Below are positions 40,473-49,251 of a stretch of 63,766 bases of DNA, piece after piece. Below the pieces are notes generated by a model, which made no database searches, was not told where the DNA came from, and saw only the letters and a list, made by a program, of their open reading frames with translations. The number at the start of each line of letters is the position of its first letter. The first letter of the stretch is position 1. The translations under genes and the position numbers were made by a program. Where the stretch lies: positions 1-63,766 of the forward strand of contig JAUVXN010000001.1 of assembly GCA_030603605.1 (NCBI GenBank), read 5' to 3'. The DNA is from Dehalococcoidales bacterium. GTDB taxonomy: Bacteria > Chloroflexota > Dehalococcoidia > Dehalococcoidales > RBG-16-60-22.

Positions 40473-41773
40473 AGATTAGGTAGAAAGAGCGCAATCTTTG
40501 GAACAAGCATAACTATAATCAGGCCAGTTAGCTGAAGAAACACGAAGGGTACAATAGATCGATATATATCTCCCATGGTTATTTCTTCGGGAACAATTCC
40601 CTTCATATAGAACAGGTTAACGCCGAATGGGGGTGTCAGGAAACCCATCTCCATATTCATTACGAACAAAACGCCAAACCACACCGGGTCAAAGCCTAAT
40701 GCCGTAATGATGGGGATAAATATGGGAACTGTAATCATGATAATCCCTGTGGTTTCCATAATCATCCCCAGTATAATCAAAAGAAGTTGTATTCCAATCA
40801 AGACAAACCAGGGATTCATGCCTAGAGCCTGGATTGTTTGATTGATAAATTGAGGTCCTCCGATTGCTGAGTATATTGAGGAAAACCATGTGGCAGCTAC
40901 TACAATCCACATAACCATGGCAGTAAGTCGTAATGTTTCGTTGCAGCTCTCCTTAATCAGCGACAGGCGGAGCTTTCGATGAACGGCAGTGCAAATCAAA
41001 GCCCCGAAAGCACCAACAGCAGCCGCTTCTGTAGGCGTAGCCATCCCGCTGAAGATGGAACCCAGGACGCCCACTATAAGGATTAGGGGGAGTGCCAATG
41101 CCTTAAAATGAGGCAATATTGCTCTTAGAGGAGCCCTTTCCTCAGGAGGTAATGCTGGCCCCAAGTTCGGGTTCAAATGACTTCTCACAATAATATAAAT
41201 GCTAAATAGTATGCTCAGCAAGAAGCCAGGAAATACACCCCCGGCAAAGAGTCTGCCGATTGACACATTGGCCATTACGCCGTAAATGATAAAGGTCACG
41301 CTGGGGGGAATAAGTACCCCCAAAGCCCCGCCGGCGGAAATACAACCTATTGCTATGAGCTTATCGTAATTGCGCTTTAGCATGGAGGGCAAAGCTATGA
41401 GCCCCATAGTAACCGTAGCTGCCCCACTTATTCCTGCCATAGCAGCAAATACCGTGCATATCATTACTGTCCCAACGGCTAAGCCTCCCCTCATTCTTCC
41501 CAGTAAACTATACATCAGTTCATACATTTCATCCGCTATTCCGCTCCTTTGCAGGACCATAGCCATAAGGTAGAACAAAGGAAGTGCCAGTAGAACAGTG
41601 CTTCGCATTGTGCCCAATGTCTGAGTAGCCACCATATAAAAGCCACCGACACCCCAGAGCAAAGGAGTGAATAAGAGGGCAACGCCACCTATACAAAAGG
41701 CAAATGGTATTCCTGCTGCCAGCAATAGCAACATGCTTACAAGCAACAGGAGTGTAGTTAATCCCACGCTCAT
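40460..41773 (-). CDS. dctM: TRAP transporter large permease DctM (system E)
   Basis: 437 residues, MSVGLTTLLLLVSMLLLLAA at the start. Landmarks AAMAGISGAATVTMGLIALP, GGALGVLIPPSVTFIIYGVM, MEMGFLTPPFGVNLFYMKGI. Overlaps DctQ by 4 bases. Confidence 0.93.
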   Translation of the reverse strand: MSVGLTTLLLLVSMLLLLAAGIPFAFCIGGVALLFTPLLWGVGGFYMVATQTLGTMRSTVLLALPLFYLMAMVLQRSGIADEMYELMYSLLGRMRGGLAVGTVMICTVFAAMAGISGAATVTMGLIALPSMLKRNYDKLIAIGCISAGGALGVLIPPSVTFIIYGVMANVSIGRLFAGGVFPGFLLSILFSIYIIVRSHLNPNLGPALPPEERAPLRAILPHFKALALPLILIVGVLGSIFSGMATPTEAAAVGAFGALICTAVHRKLRLSLIKESCNETLRLTAMVMWIVVAATWFSSIYSAIGGPQFINQTIQALGMNPWFVLIGIQLLLIILGMIMETTGIIMITVPIFIPIITALGFDPVWFGVLFVMNMEMGFLTPPFGVNLFYMKGIVPEEITMGDIYRSIVPFVFLQLTGLIIVMLVPKIALFLPNLWLG

Positions 41774-42279
41774 TTTAACTCTTCACCATTGACGGCCAGA
41801 TAAAGGTCCCGGGTAAATTTCGCCGATACTTGAATTAAGAGCAGGAATGCTGCTACTGGTATCACACCTTTCAAAGGGTATAGAGGAGGCCCCCAAGGTG
41901 TATTACTATGCTCGAGGGTAATTAGCGAATCCCAAAAAGCAAACCACCCTTTCCATATCATGATACTAAAAATAAATAGAGGAATGAAGAAAAACAATGC
42001 GTCAAGAATCGCCCTAGCCCTTATTGGTAACCTATTGTGTAATATATCTACATTGACCATCGAGCCTCGCCAGAAGCAATATGCTCCTGCCAGCATGAAC
42101 TGGGCACCAAATATATAGGTACTTGTTTCGTGGGCCCACCGAGTGGGTGAATTGAAGGCAAATCTAGCTACAATCTCAAAGATTATTATAGACATATATA
42201 CCAGAACAAGTGGAGCGATGATTTGCCCGCTCCACTTGCCCAAATTATCAATAAAACGCAAATACCGGTTCACCTTCAT
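41770..42279 (-). CDS. dctQ: TRAP transporter small permease DctQ (system E)
   Basis: 169 residues, four helices. FNSPTRWAHETSTYIFGAQF region, then RGSMVNVDILHNRLPIRARA. It follows dctP by 14 bases only, without the hairpin seen in systems A, C, D and F. Confidence 0.88.
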   Translation of the reverse strand: MKVNRYLRFIDNLGKWSGQIIAPLVLVYMSIIIFEIVARFAFNSPTRWAHETSTYIFGAQFMLAGAYCFWRGSMVNVDILHNRLPIRARAILDALFFFIPLFIFSIMIWKGWFAFWDSLITLEHSNTPWGPPLYPLKGVIPVAAFLLLIQVSAKFTRDLYLAVNGEELK

Positions 42280-42293
42280 AATGGCTTCTACTA

Positions 42294-43502
42294 CTAGTCT
42301 ATCTTGTAGTCTGTGTAGCCCTTACTCCTCAGGTAATCGGTTACTATTTTTATCCCTAACTTAGTTCTAGGACCCTTCGCTGCAATAGTAGACCAAACAG
42401 TTTCAGCGGATGCCATTAATGTTGGGTAATCTTTTAGAGCTATATCACAGCGAATAGCTCCGGCTGCCTCCATCTCCTCCCAGGCTAACATACTATCGTA
42501 CGTATCGCGGTAGAAACTTTTTAGTACCATAGTATCAGACACACACTTGGCCAGAATAGCCTGAAGGTCAGGCGGTAGCGAATCCCAGACATCTGGATTT
42601 ACATATATATCATAGCCAAGCATCACGGAAATAACGAGTGGATATATAAAATACTTTGCCTGTTCGTACCACCCAAAATCCCGGATTGTGCTCTCTGACC
42701 CCCAGGTGCAAGCATCAACAGTGCCCGTGGCAAGAGCGGTATAGACCTCTCCTCCTGGAATATATACCGTAGACGCACCTAGCCCTTCAACAAATGCAGC
42801 AGTAGTGCCATGAGTCCTTATCAGCATGCCTTCGTAGTCAGCTGCACTATCAATTAGCTTTGTGGAGACTATCATTAACCCCCTATTAAATTGACAGTCA
42901 AGGAGATGGACTCCATTGTTAGCATAGCTTTCTTTGAAGAAATCCCTTAACCCATACTCATAGTAGGCGATTAATATGTCTTCGTAAGTTCGCAAACCCC
43001 AGGGCATAAGACCTACCTCACCCTCTGGCATAAACCCCTTGTGGTATGGCATAGAGCTAAGGCCCATTTCAAACATCCCTGCGGCCACTGACTTGAGGAT
43101 TTCCACATCGGGGCACAAGGCACCCGGTGGGCTTACAGTAATTGCAAACCTCCCATCCGACATCTTCTCAACATCCTCGCAGAGACCTACGTAGAGTTCC
43201 TTGTAAAACATACTACCTGGAGAGCAAATCTGCTCCCACTTCCATTCGATGACCTCTGCCGCTGGTGCCGGTGCCGGTTTGGCTGGGGCTGGTGCTGCCG
43301 GAGCCGGTTTGGCTGGTGCTGGCGTGACCGGTGCTGGCGTGACTGCCGGTGTAGTTGGTGCTGGCTTGGCCGGGGCTGGCTTAGCTGGTGCTGCCGGAGC
43401 TGGTTTAGCCGGTGCTTCCTCCTTGGCACAGCCGACAATTGACATACCAAGTATGGAAATAACCATCACCAGAACCAGTAAAATTTGTATTCCTTTTTTC
43501 AT
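42294..43502 (-). CDS. dctP: TRAP transporter substrate-binding lipoprotein DctP (system E)
   Basis: 402 residues, the longest of the six because of a linker of about 60 residues of PAPAKPAPAAP-type repeats after the lipid Cys. Binding motif GMLIRTHGTTAAFVEGLGAS, then IPGGEVYTALATGTVDACTW. Promoter at 43598-43627. The linker DNA repeat probably expands by slippage. Confidence 0.9.
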   Translation of the reverse strand: MKKGIQILLVLVMVISILGMSIVGCAKEEAPAKPAPAAPAKPAPAKPAPTTPAVTPAPVTPAPAKPAPAAPAPAKPAPAPAAEVIEWKWEQICSPGSMFYKELYVGLCEDVEKMSDGRFAITVSPPGALCPDVEILKSVAAGMFEMGLSSMPYHKGFMPEGEVGLMPWGLRTYEDILIAYYEYGLRDFFKESYANNGVHLLDCQFNRGLMIVSTKLIDSAADYEGMLIRTHGTTAAFVEGLGASTVYIPGGEVYTALATGTVDACTWGSESTIRDFGWYEQAKYFIYPLVISVMLGYDIYVNPDVWDSLPPDLQAILAKCVSDTMVLKSFYRDTYDSMLAWEEMEAAGAIRCDIALKDYPTLMASAETVWSTIAAKGPRTKLGIKIVTDYLRSKGYTDYKID

Positions 43503-43597
43503 TTTATATTCTCCTTTGCTTATTAGTTAGTTGACCTCTATTTGCTCATTAAACTTCTTGCCGCAGCATCACCTCCCTTCCTGTGTAATCCTTGCCT

Positions 43598-43627
43598 ATC
43601 ATAATCTGTAAAATGTCAAATTGTCAA
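43598..43627 (-). promoter_or_regulatory. TRAP promoter, system E
   Basis: Minus strand: TTGACA (43627-43622), 18 bases, TATGAT (43603-43598), preceded by GGGTAAATATTTTAGCTATG. Confidence 0.8.
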
Positions 43628-43662
43628 GTCACATAGCTAAAATATTTACCCTGGTTGATGCA

Positions 43663-43761
43663 GGCAGGGCACTGGCCCCGATTACGGCCAAGGCTCCTCA
43701 CGGGACGGGGGAGGCACCAGTTGAAAAGTAAACTGGGCCTTGGTTTCCCGAGTGCCCTGCC
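43663..43761 (-). ncRNA. Structured element, full copy B
   Basis: Closing stem GGCAGGGCACT / AGTGCCCTGCC. Inside, in minus-strand sense: GGGAAA, a stem CCAAGGC / GCCTTGG carrying a CCAGTT…AACTGG hairpin and the single-stranded CTCCCCCGTCCCGTGAGG, then CCGTAATCGGGG. Related copies with paired changes lie at 46927, 56683 and 57384. It stands between system F dctM and the system E promoter. Confidence 0.65.
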
Positions 43762-43783
43762 TGGCATATTTTCTCTCTTTTTA

Positions 43784-45106
43784 TTACAGTTCCGCACCAA
43801 ACATAAGATTGGGAAGCCACAAAATCAAAGCAGGAATTAAGAGAGTCAAAGCTAACGCAATCGCTTGTATAATGATAAAAGGTACGGCCGAACGGTAAAT
43901 ATCCCCCATGGTTATCTCTTTGGGAACAATGCCCCTCATGTAGAACAGGTTATAGCCGAAAGGTGGTGTGAGATAGGCCATCTCCATGTTGACTATAAAA
44001 AGCACTCCAAACCAGACGACACTGAAGCCCAGCGCTCTAATCACCGGGACATAGATGGGGGTGCAGAGCAATAAAATCCCGGTAGGGTCCATAAACATTC
44101 CCAATATGAACAAGGTGAGTTGCATAAGGACGACAACAAAAAGGGGGCTTACCTCTAGTCCCACTAAAGTTTCCTGGATTAAGACTGAGCCACCGGCGGC
44201 AGCGAAAACGCAGGTGAAGGCGGTAGCCCCTACCACGATCCACATAACCATTGCAGTCAGGGATATTGATTTATAGAGGGCTTCCTTCAGGACCGCCAGG
44301 GTGAACCTTCGATTTATTACTGCACAGAGAAGGGCACCGGCAGCGCCTAGAGCAGCCGCCTCGGTGGGAGTGGCAAATCCGGTGAATATCGACCCCAGAA
44401 CAGCAACAATAAGGAAGATGGGTAAGATTACCGCTCTGAGTGAAACAAACTTTTCCTTCCAGCTGGCCCTCTCAGCAGGTGGCACCGGCGGACCAAGCTC
44501 AGGCTTAATAACACACCTTACCAGAATATAAGTAATAAACAATCCTGAGAGTATCAATCCTGGTATTAATCCACCGGCGAAAAGCCTCCCTACTGACTCC
44601 GATGCCATGAAACCAAACAATATCATTCCAACGCTGGGCGGGATGAGTATCCCCAGAGCCCCTCCCCCCATGACAGAGCCTATGGCTATGTTTTTGTCGT
44701 ACTTTCGCTTTAACATTGCCGGCAGTGCAATAAGTCCCATAGTAACGGTAGCTGCTCCGCTGATGCCGGTGCAGGCAGCAAATAGAGTGCAGATGATAAT
44801 CGTCCCTATTGCCAGGCCACCATTTATGCCACCTATCCATTTGTGTGCTGTCGCATAAAGGTCTTCGGCTACCCCGGAGACCTGCAAGACATTACCCATA
44901 AAGATGAACAGAGGAACAGCGATGAGGATAATAGTTCGGATATTATTTAGTGTGCTTGAGACCATGAAAAAGAGTGAATCCATTCCCGTTGTGGCTACGC
45001 CAAATATCACCGCACTCCCCCCCAGTGCCAGGGCAATGGGGAGTCCCAGTGCTAAGAACACCAGCATTAAGCCAAACAGGACACACGTAGCAACAAGAAC
45101 ACTCAT
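43784..45106 (-). CDS. dctM: TRAP transporter large permease DctM (system F)
   Basis: 440 residues, MSVLVATCVLFGLMLVFLAL at the start, ending LMFGAEL like system B. Landmarks CTGISGAATVTMGLIALPAM, GGGALGILIPPSVGMILFGF and MEMAYLTPPFGYNLFYMRGI. Overlaps DctQ by 4 bases. Confidence 0.93.
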   Translation of the reverse strand: MSVLVATCVLFGLMLVFLALGLPIALALGGSAVIFGVATTGMDSLFFMVSSTLNNIRTIILIAVPLFIFMGNVLQVSGVAEDLYATAHKWIGGINGGLAIGTIIICTLFAACTGISGAATVTMGLIALPAMLKRKYDKNIAIGSVMGGGALGILIPPSVGMILFGFMASESVGRLFAGGLIPGLILSGLFITYILVRCVIKPELGPPVPPAERASWKEKFVSLRAVILPIFLIVAVLGSIFTGFATPTEAAALGAAGALLCAVINRRFTLAVLKEALYKSISLTAMVMWIVVGATAFTCVFAAAGGSVLIQETLVGLEVSPLFVVVLMQLTLFILGMFMDPTGILLLCTPIYVPVIRALGFSVVWFGVLFIVNMEMAYLTPPFGYNLFYMRGIVPKEITMGDIYRSAVPFIIIQAIALALTLLIPALILWLPNLMFGAEL

Positions 45107-45606
45107 GTCAGTACCTTCCCCGATTTAATAGCTGCAATGTCGCGGATGAATTTGGCCACCGCCTGTAGACACAGCAGTGCAGCTCCTCCTACTACTATTA
45201 TCTTAAGGGGATAGATTGGCGGGCCCCAGACTGTCTGACTCGTTTCGTTTATTCTTATTGAATACAATGCCAACTCAATCCCCTTCCCTGCCAACCCCAC
45301 CAAGAAAATGAAGGTAATTATACCCATGGCTGTATCCACAATAGCCCTGGTTCTTGGCTTTAATCGCTTAACCAGAATATCAACATTAACCATGCCCCCG
45401 AGTTTCAGGGCATAGGCGCCACCCAGGGCGAAGTAAACTGCAAAGAAGTATTGGCTGCATTCGTGCGCCCAGATGGTCGGAGCGTTGAGCACGCTCCGAA
45501 GCAGCACCTCCCAGCAAAATATAGCAACTATAACTAGAACTACCCAGCTAAGGAGCTTCCCAGTAAATTCGCTAATGCTATCAATAGTCGCACAGCAACG
45601 ACGCAA
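45103..45606 (-). CDS. dctQ: TRAP transporter small permease DctQ (system F)
   Basis: 167 residues, four helices. LNAPTIWAHECSQYFFAVYF region, close to system B DctQ. A long hairpin (45622-45675) separates it from dctP. Confidence 0.88.
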   Translation of the reverse strand: MRRCCATIDSISEFTGKLLSWVVLVIVAIFCWEVLLRSVLNAPTIWAHECSQYFFAVYFALGGAYALKLGGMVNVDILVKRLKPRTRAIVDTAMGIITFIFLVGLAGKGIELALYSIRINETSQTVWGPPIYPLKIIVVGGAALLCLQAVAKFIRDIAAIKSGKVLT

Positions 45607-45621
45607 TATCTCTCCTCCTGC

Positions 45622-45675
45622 GTTTTCCTACCTAACGGCAAACAATCGTGGAAAGCAACCGTTAGGCAGGAAAAC
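45622..45675 (-). terminator. Long hairpin between dctP and dctQ (system F)
   Basis: GTTTTCCT-A-CCTAACGG pairs with CCGTTAGG-C-AGGAAAAC: two 8-bp stems separated by one mismatch, with a 20-base loop. Confidence 0.7.
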
Positions 45676-45686
45676 ATCAAAGTCTA

Positions 45687-46838
45687 CTACTGAAGGTAGC
45701 CTCTCTCCTTCATCAAGCCTTTCAGTATTTCCGCCATCTTGGCACACCGTACATTCTTCTCAACGTAGCCGTCCAAGAAGTCTAAACCTGCCTGCGTAAA
45801 CACATCGATTACCTCATCGTCATAATACACAAGCTCGCCCCCGTAATCGGGTATCTTGGCCAAAATTTGGGCTTCAGATGACTCAGCCCAGTAAGTGTAT
45901 TTCCAATTAAGGGTGGGGCCCAGTCCCTTTATCAAAGCGACGAGGTCTTCGGGCAACTTATCAAGAGACTTGTGGCTAATACTGTAGCTTTCAATACCTA
46001 CAGGGACTACGCCGGGCCACATCACATACGGGCAAACCTCATAGTGCTTCGCGCTCTCCCATACGGAAAGGCCAGTGGAGTAAGCCTCAACGGTGCCTAA
46101 TTGCAGCGCCATGTAGCTCTCTTCATGGGGAATGAAACTGCATGCTGCCCCCATATCAGTCAGCATTTCAGCCATATCGCCCACTGCCCTAATCTTCACA
46201 CCTTCGAAATCACTCAGTGTGCGTAGTGGTTTTGTAGCCCATATGGGCACCTGAGAATAGCTACCAGGGCATAAATAGTAAACGCCATGCTCAGCATAAG
46301 CCTCTCTTATTATGTCCAACCACCCCAGCTCGTAAAAGAGCCAATTCATCTCGTGGGAGGTTCTGTATAACATCGGTAAACCGGCTTCGATACCTGCCTC
46401 CGGCATAAATCCCTTCCAGTAGCCTCCATAGGTAAATGACATGTCAATTACCCCTGCACGCAAGCCTTCAAGCACATCCGGAGACTTTACCAGCTGCCCG
46501 GCAGGGAACAGGGTGATTTTCAGCCGACCATTTGATGTCTTTTCAACCCAATCGCACCACCAGTAGTTGGTAATCCATTCGGGGTTGGTCTGGTCGGCGT
46601 GGATGCACTGGAACTTCCACTTAACTACCTCTGCCTCTGGTGCTGGGGCTGGTTTGGCTGGCGTGACCGGTGCTGGCGTGACCGGTGCCGGCTTGGCTGG
46701 TGTGATTGGTGCTGGCTTGGCTGGTGCTGGCTTGGCCGGGGCTGCCGGTGCTTCTTCCTTGGCACAACCGACAACTGACATACCGAGTATGGAAATAACC
46801 ATCACCAGGACCAGTAAAATTTGTATTCCTTTCTTCAT
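45687..46838 (-). CDS. dctP: TRAP transporter substrate-binding lipoprotein DctP (system F)
   Basis: 383 residues. Lipoprotein signal …VGCAKEEAPAA, with a linker of about 45 residues of AKPAPVTP repeats. Binding motif GVKIRAVGDMAEMLTDMGAA, HEESYMALQLGTVEAYS. Closest to system B. Its leader lacks the usual TTGACA promoter. Instead the structured element at 46927-47025 abuts the Shine-Dalgarno leader. Confidence 0.9.
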   Translation of the reverse strand: MKKGIQILLVLVMVISILGMSVVGCAKEEAPAAPAKPAPAKPAPITPAKPAPVTPAPVTPAKPAPAPEAEVVKWKFQCIHADQTNPEWITNYWWCDWVEKTSNGRLKITLFPAGQLVKSPDVLEGLRAGVIDMSFTYGGYWKGFMPEAGIEAGLPMLYRTSHEMNWLFYELGWLDIIREAYAEHGVYYLCPGSYSQVPIWATKPLRTLSDFEGVKIRAVGDMAEMLTDMGAACSFIPHEESYMALQLGTVEAYSTGLSVWESAKHYEVCPYVMWPGVVPVGIESYSISHKSLDKLPEDLVALIKGLGPTLNWKYTYWAESSEAQILAKIPDYGGELVYYDDEVIDVFTQAGLDFLDGYVEKNVRCAKMAEILKGLMKERGYLQ

Positions 46839-46926
46839 TTGATATTCTCCTTTGCTTATTAGTTAGTTGACCTCTATTTGCTCATTAAACTTCTTGCTGC
46901 AGCATCACCTCCTCTTATAGTTTCTA

Positions 46927-47025
46927 GGCAGGGCACTGACCCCGATTACAGCCAAGGCACCTCACGGGACGGGGAGGTTTCCAGTTGAAAGTATATCTGG
47001 GCCTTGGTTTCCCGAGTGCCCTGCC
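46927..47025 (-). ncRNA. Structured element, full copy C
   Basis: Same closing stem as copy B (GGCAGGGCACT / AGTGCCCTGCC), the same CCAAGGC / GCCTTGG stem and the conserved CTCCCCGTCCCGTGAGG and CTGTAATCGGGG. The apical hairpin differs (CCAG…CTGG). It overlaps the 3' end of the 46946 gene and ends about 10 bases before the system F dctP leader. Confidence 0.65.
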
Positions 47026-47185
47026 TGGCATATTTCTCTTTAATTCTCTCTAACGCCTTAAAACCCATATACCTGCCGCACCAACGATAGTCTCCCTTGC
47101 AGTACTGTTCCTTATACGTTAACGCCAGTTCATCGATACTAAAGTTGAAAAACGGGCACGTGGCCAACAATTCACAATCTGGCAT
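46946..47185 (-). CDS. Small cysteine-motif protein (C-x6-CPFFN family)
   Basis: 79 residues behind AGAGGTAAAA. Pattern CELLATCPFFNFS, YKEQYCKGDYRWCGRYMGF fits a widespread small protein family of unknown function in which about four cysteines probably bind metal. The last 26 residues (from about ARQGTRETK) are encoded by structured element C and are unlikely to be original. Confidence 0.7.
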   Translation of the reverse strand: MPDCELLATCPFFNFSIDELALTYKEQYCKGDYRWCGRYMGFKALERIKEKYARQGTRETKAQIYFQLETSPSREVPWL

Positions 47186-47405
47186 TTTTACCTCTTCCCC
47201 TTTTCGCCCCTCTTAGAGTGCCTATGAGCTTAATTACACCAAAAACCAAAATAGCCAGAAGCAGCGCCGTTTCCAGGCTTCTAACTGCGATATGAGGCTC
47301 CTGTATCAAATGTTGACCGTAACGCCAGATGTTCGAGAAATGCCATAACAGGGCAGCACTCATCCCGATTAGTGCTATATCGGCGATTACATCCTTCACA
47401 TTCAT
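47172..47405 (-). CDS. Small two-span membrane protein
   Basis: 77 residues from ATG 47405: MNVKDVIADIALIGMSAALL at the start, two hydrophobic segments (about 8-25 and 45-62), then a basic tail (GAKRGRGKNARL). Overlaps the 46946 gene start by 14 bases. Role unknown. Confidence 0.6.
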   Translation of the reverse strand: MNVKDVIADIALIGMSAALLWHFSNIWRYGQHLIQEPHIAVRSLETALLLAILVFGVIKLIGTLRGAKRGRGKNARL

Positions 47406-47425
47406 TTCTTGGGAGCAAATCCTCG

Positions 47426-47722
47426 TTAGCCCTTTGGCTTTTTTGGCGCTTTCGTCTCTGCGGCCTTTGGCTCTGGCGTCTCTGCGGCTGTAGGAGGGGC
47501 AGCCTCCGCTTTCGTCTCTGCGGGTGTCGCAGTTGGTGGCTTCTTTTTCCAAAACATTAACCTCTTCCAAAACATCTCAACCTCCTGTCTTAGCCTTTTC
47601 CACTTCCGCTTGGCTCTCTCTCTATCGTAACAGTCCTGGCACATACCGTGCGTGACTCCCTTATCTTCATAGGGCGGCTTCTCCCCAAGTTTCTTGCCAC
47701 ACCAAGCACAGACTACTTCCAT
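47426..47722 (-). CDS. Zinc-ribbon protein with an Ala/Pro/Lys tail
   Basis: 98 residues from ATG 47722. CAWCGKKLG and CQDCYDRE form a four-cysteine zinc ribbon (about residues 5-32), then basic helix RKWKRLRQEVEMFWKRLMFW and a low-complexity tail rich in Ala, Pro, Thr, Lys. Function unknown. Confidence 0.65.
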   Translation of the reverse strand: MEVVCAWCGKKLGEKPPYEDKGVTHGMCQDCYDRERAKRKWKRLRQEVEMFWKRLMFWKKKPPTATPAETKAEAAPPTAAETPEPKAAETKAPKKPKG

Positions 47723-47807
47723 TTCCGCTGCCTGGGGTATCCAGCGGAAGGGCAACCCTGATCCTAAATAATTATATTTTCGGTTTTGGTGCCTTCCGCT
47801 GGGTCGT

Positions 47808-49202
47808 TCAGTCGGCTCTCCGCCTCCTAACCCATAAAATGAGCAATCCCGCTATAACCACAAGGCCGGCTATAACTGCGCCCCACAAGGCCCAGTTGAT
47901 TCCCGGTGGTGCCGGTAGCGGCGCCGTCGGCGGAGCTGGTGCTGGAACTGGAGCAGGTGCTGGAGCTGGCGGTGCTGGAGCAGGCGGTGTTGGAGCTGGT
48001 GCCGGTGTTACCGGTGGTGTTGGTGTTGGCGGTGGCGGTGGCGGTGCCACTACGGTGAAGCTGCCGCTCAACCCATCCACAGCTACCGTGTAGCTGCCTT
48101 CCGTTCTGCTGACACTAAAGGTAACCGTCTTACTGCCGCCAGCGGCAACGGTTACGCTCTTCTCTGCTTCCTTCACCCCGTTTATCTCGAGGACTACGGT
48201 ATAGCTCCCTTCCCTGCCACCGGTATTGACCACTGAAATGCTGATGTTTACCCTTTCGGCAGGAGCAACCTCAGCGGGCGAGATAACCAGCGAGCTGCAG
48301 GTGAAAGCAGCCGGTGGCATGCCGATGATGGCAAAGATGGTGAAGTGCGCAATCGAAGCGGTGATGGTGTTGTTCTCCTCATCAACCACGCAGTCCAGCT
48401 CTACCCATCCAGGAGGTGAGGCCGTCTCATCGTAGTAAGCCAATACTAGGTCTTCTTCGGCTACCCCTTCAGGCAGCGCCTCGGGGTCATAGCTCCAGGT
48501 AAAGGTTATTGGTGGAGCAAAGGTAGCCCCCTCAGGACCGAAGTCATAGGTCAGCTCGATAATATGGGCGCCCTCTGGCGGATCGGGTGGGCTCTCATCA
48601 ATGCTTACCTCCAGAGTCTCCAGCGGGTCGCCATCTTCATCCAGGGCAATGGTGCCCTTGGGGATGGTGATGGTTAGGTTGCCATCTCTGGAGGTGGCTT
48701 CTATCGGCTTGAGTATCTCACCGGTTTGGCTGTCAATACGGAATTCAGCCTCTACACCGAACAGGTTCGTCTCGACATACATTGCTTCAGCTACAGATGG
48801 TGCCCATCCATCTTCATCCTCGGACGGCTTTATGGTAACTGACAAGGGAAGCTCTTTAGTCTCGCCGCTATCAAAGGGGTAAGTCTGGCCGGTATAGACG
48901 CCGTTCACATAGAAGGCTATGGGGTCTTCCTCCTGTATATCCCCCTGGACAATAAGCTTTACTCCCAGCGGGTCAGCACTGCCATATTTACCCCGCTCAG
49001 TGATCTTGATGGGGTTGCCACTACCGTTTATCACTCCTTCGCCTCTGGCCTCTACCCTGGTGCCAACTGGGGCTTGGCCGCCGTTTATGGATACATCACC
49101 GTAAAATGCATGAGGCATTGGTGGTATGTCCGCAGCGTATACCGGTACGCCAACTAGGGTCATCAACAATGACGCCGCTATACAGATAAGTAGCTTTCTC
49201 AT
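47808..49202 (-). CDS. Surface-anchored CARDB-like protein
   Basis: 464 residues. Signal peptide MRKLLICIAASLLMTLVGVP…, several beta-sandwich domains, including a stretch with PDPPEGAHIIELTYDFGPEG and a CARDB-like domain (about 300-390, SPAEVAPAERVNISISVVNT). A Pro/Ala/Thr linker, one membrane helix (WALWGAVIAGLVVIAGLLIL) and a WVRRRRAD stop-transfer follow. Expected to sit on the outer face of a single membrane. Adhesive or scaffold role inferred. Follows the beta-helix gene after a strong hairpin. Confidence 0.75.
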   Translation of the reverse strand: MRKLLICIAASLLMTLVGVPVYAADIPPMPHAFYGDVSINGGQAPVGTRVEARGEGVINGSGNPIKITERGKYGSADPLGVKLIVQGDIQEEDPIAFYVNGVYTGQTYPFDSGETKELPLSVTIKPSEDEDGWAPSVAEAMYVETNLFGVEAEFRIDSQTGEILKPIEATSRDGNLTITIPKGTIALDEDGDPLETLEVSIDESPPDPPEGAHIIELTYDFGPEGATFAPPITFTWSYDPEALPEGVAEEDLVLAYYDETASPPGWVELDCVVDEENNTITASIAHFTIFAIIGMPPAAFTCSSLVISPAEVAPAERVNISISVVNTGGREGSYTVVLEINGVKEAEKSVTVAAGGSKTVTFSVSRTEGSYTVAVDGLSGSFTVVAPPPPPPTPTPPVTPAPAPTPPAPAPPAPAPAPVPAPAPPTAPLPAPPGINWALWGAVIAGLVVIAGLLILWVRRRRAD

Positions 49203-49215
49203 AGCTCATCTCCTG

Positions 49216-49245
49216 TGAGGGGGCTCCCTCGCGCGGAGCCCCCTC
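49216..49245 (-). terminator. Hairpin between the beta-helix and CARDB-like genes
   Basis: GAGGGGGCTCC and GGAGCCCCCTC pair over 11 bp around CTCGCGC. No T-run on the minus strand, so partial termination or RNA stability is more likely than full stop. Confidence 0.6.
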
Positions 49246-49251
49246 TAGTAT

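Noticed and set aside
43249..43530. Gly/Ala-rich + strand ORF opposite the dctP linkers (also near 27412, 39354, 46567)
   Set aside because: It is the antisense of Pro/Ala/Lys linker codons. The dctP frame has the signal peptide, ribosome binding site and family match.
43663..43761. Element B as an intrinsic terminator of system F
   Set aside because: No T-run follows on the minus strand and the internal conservation is far more than a terminator needs.
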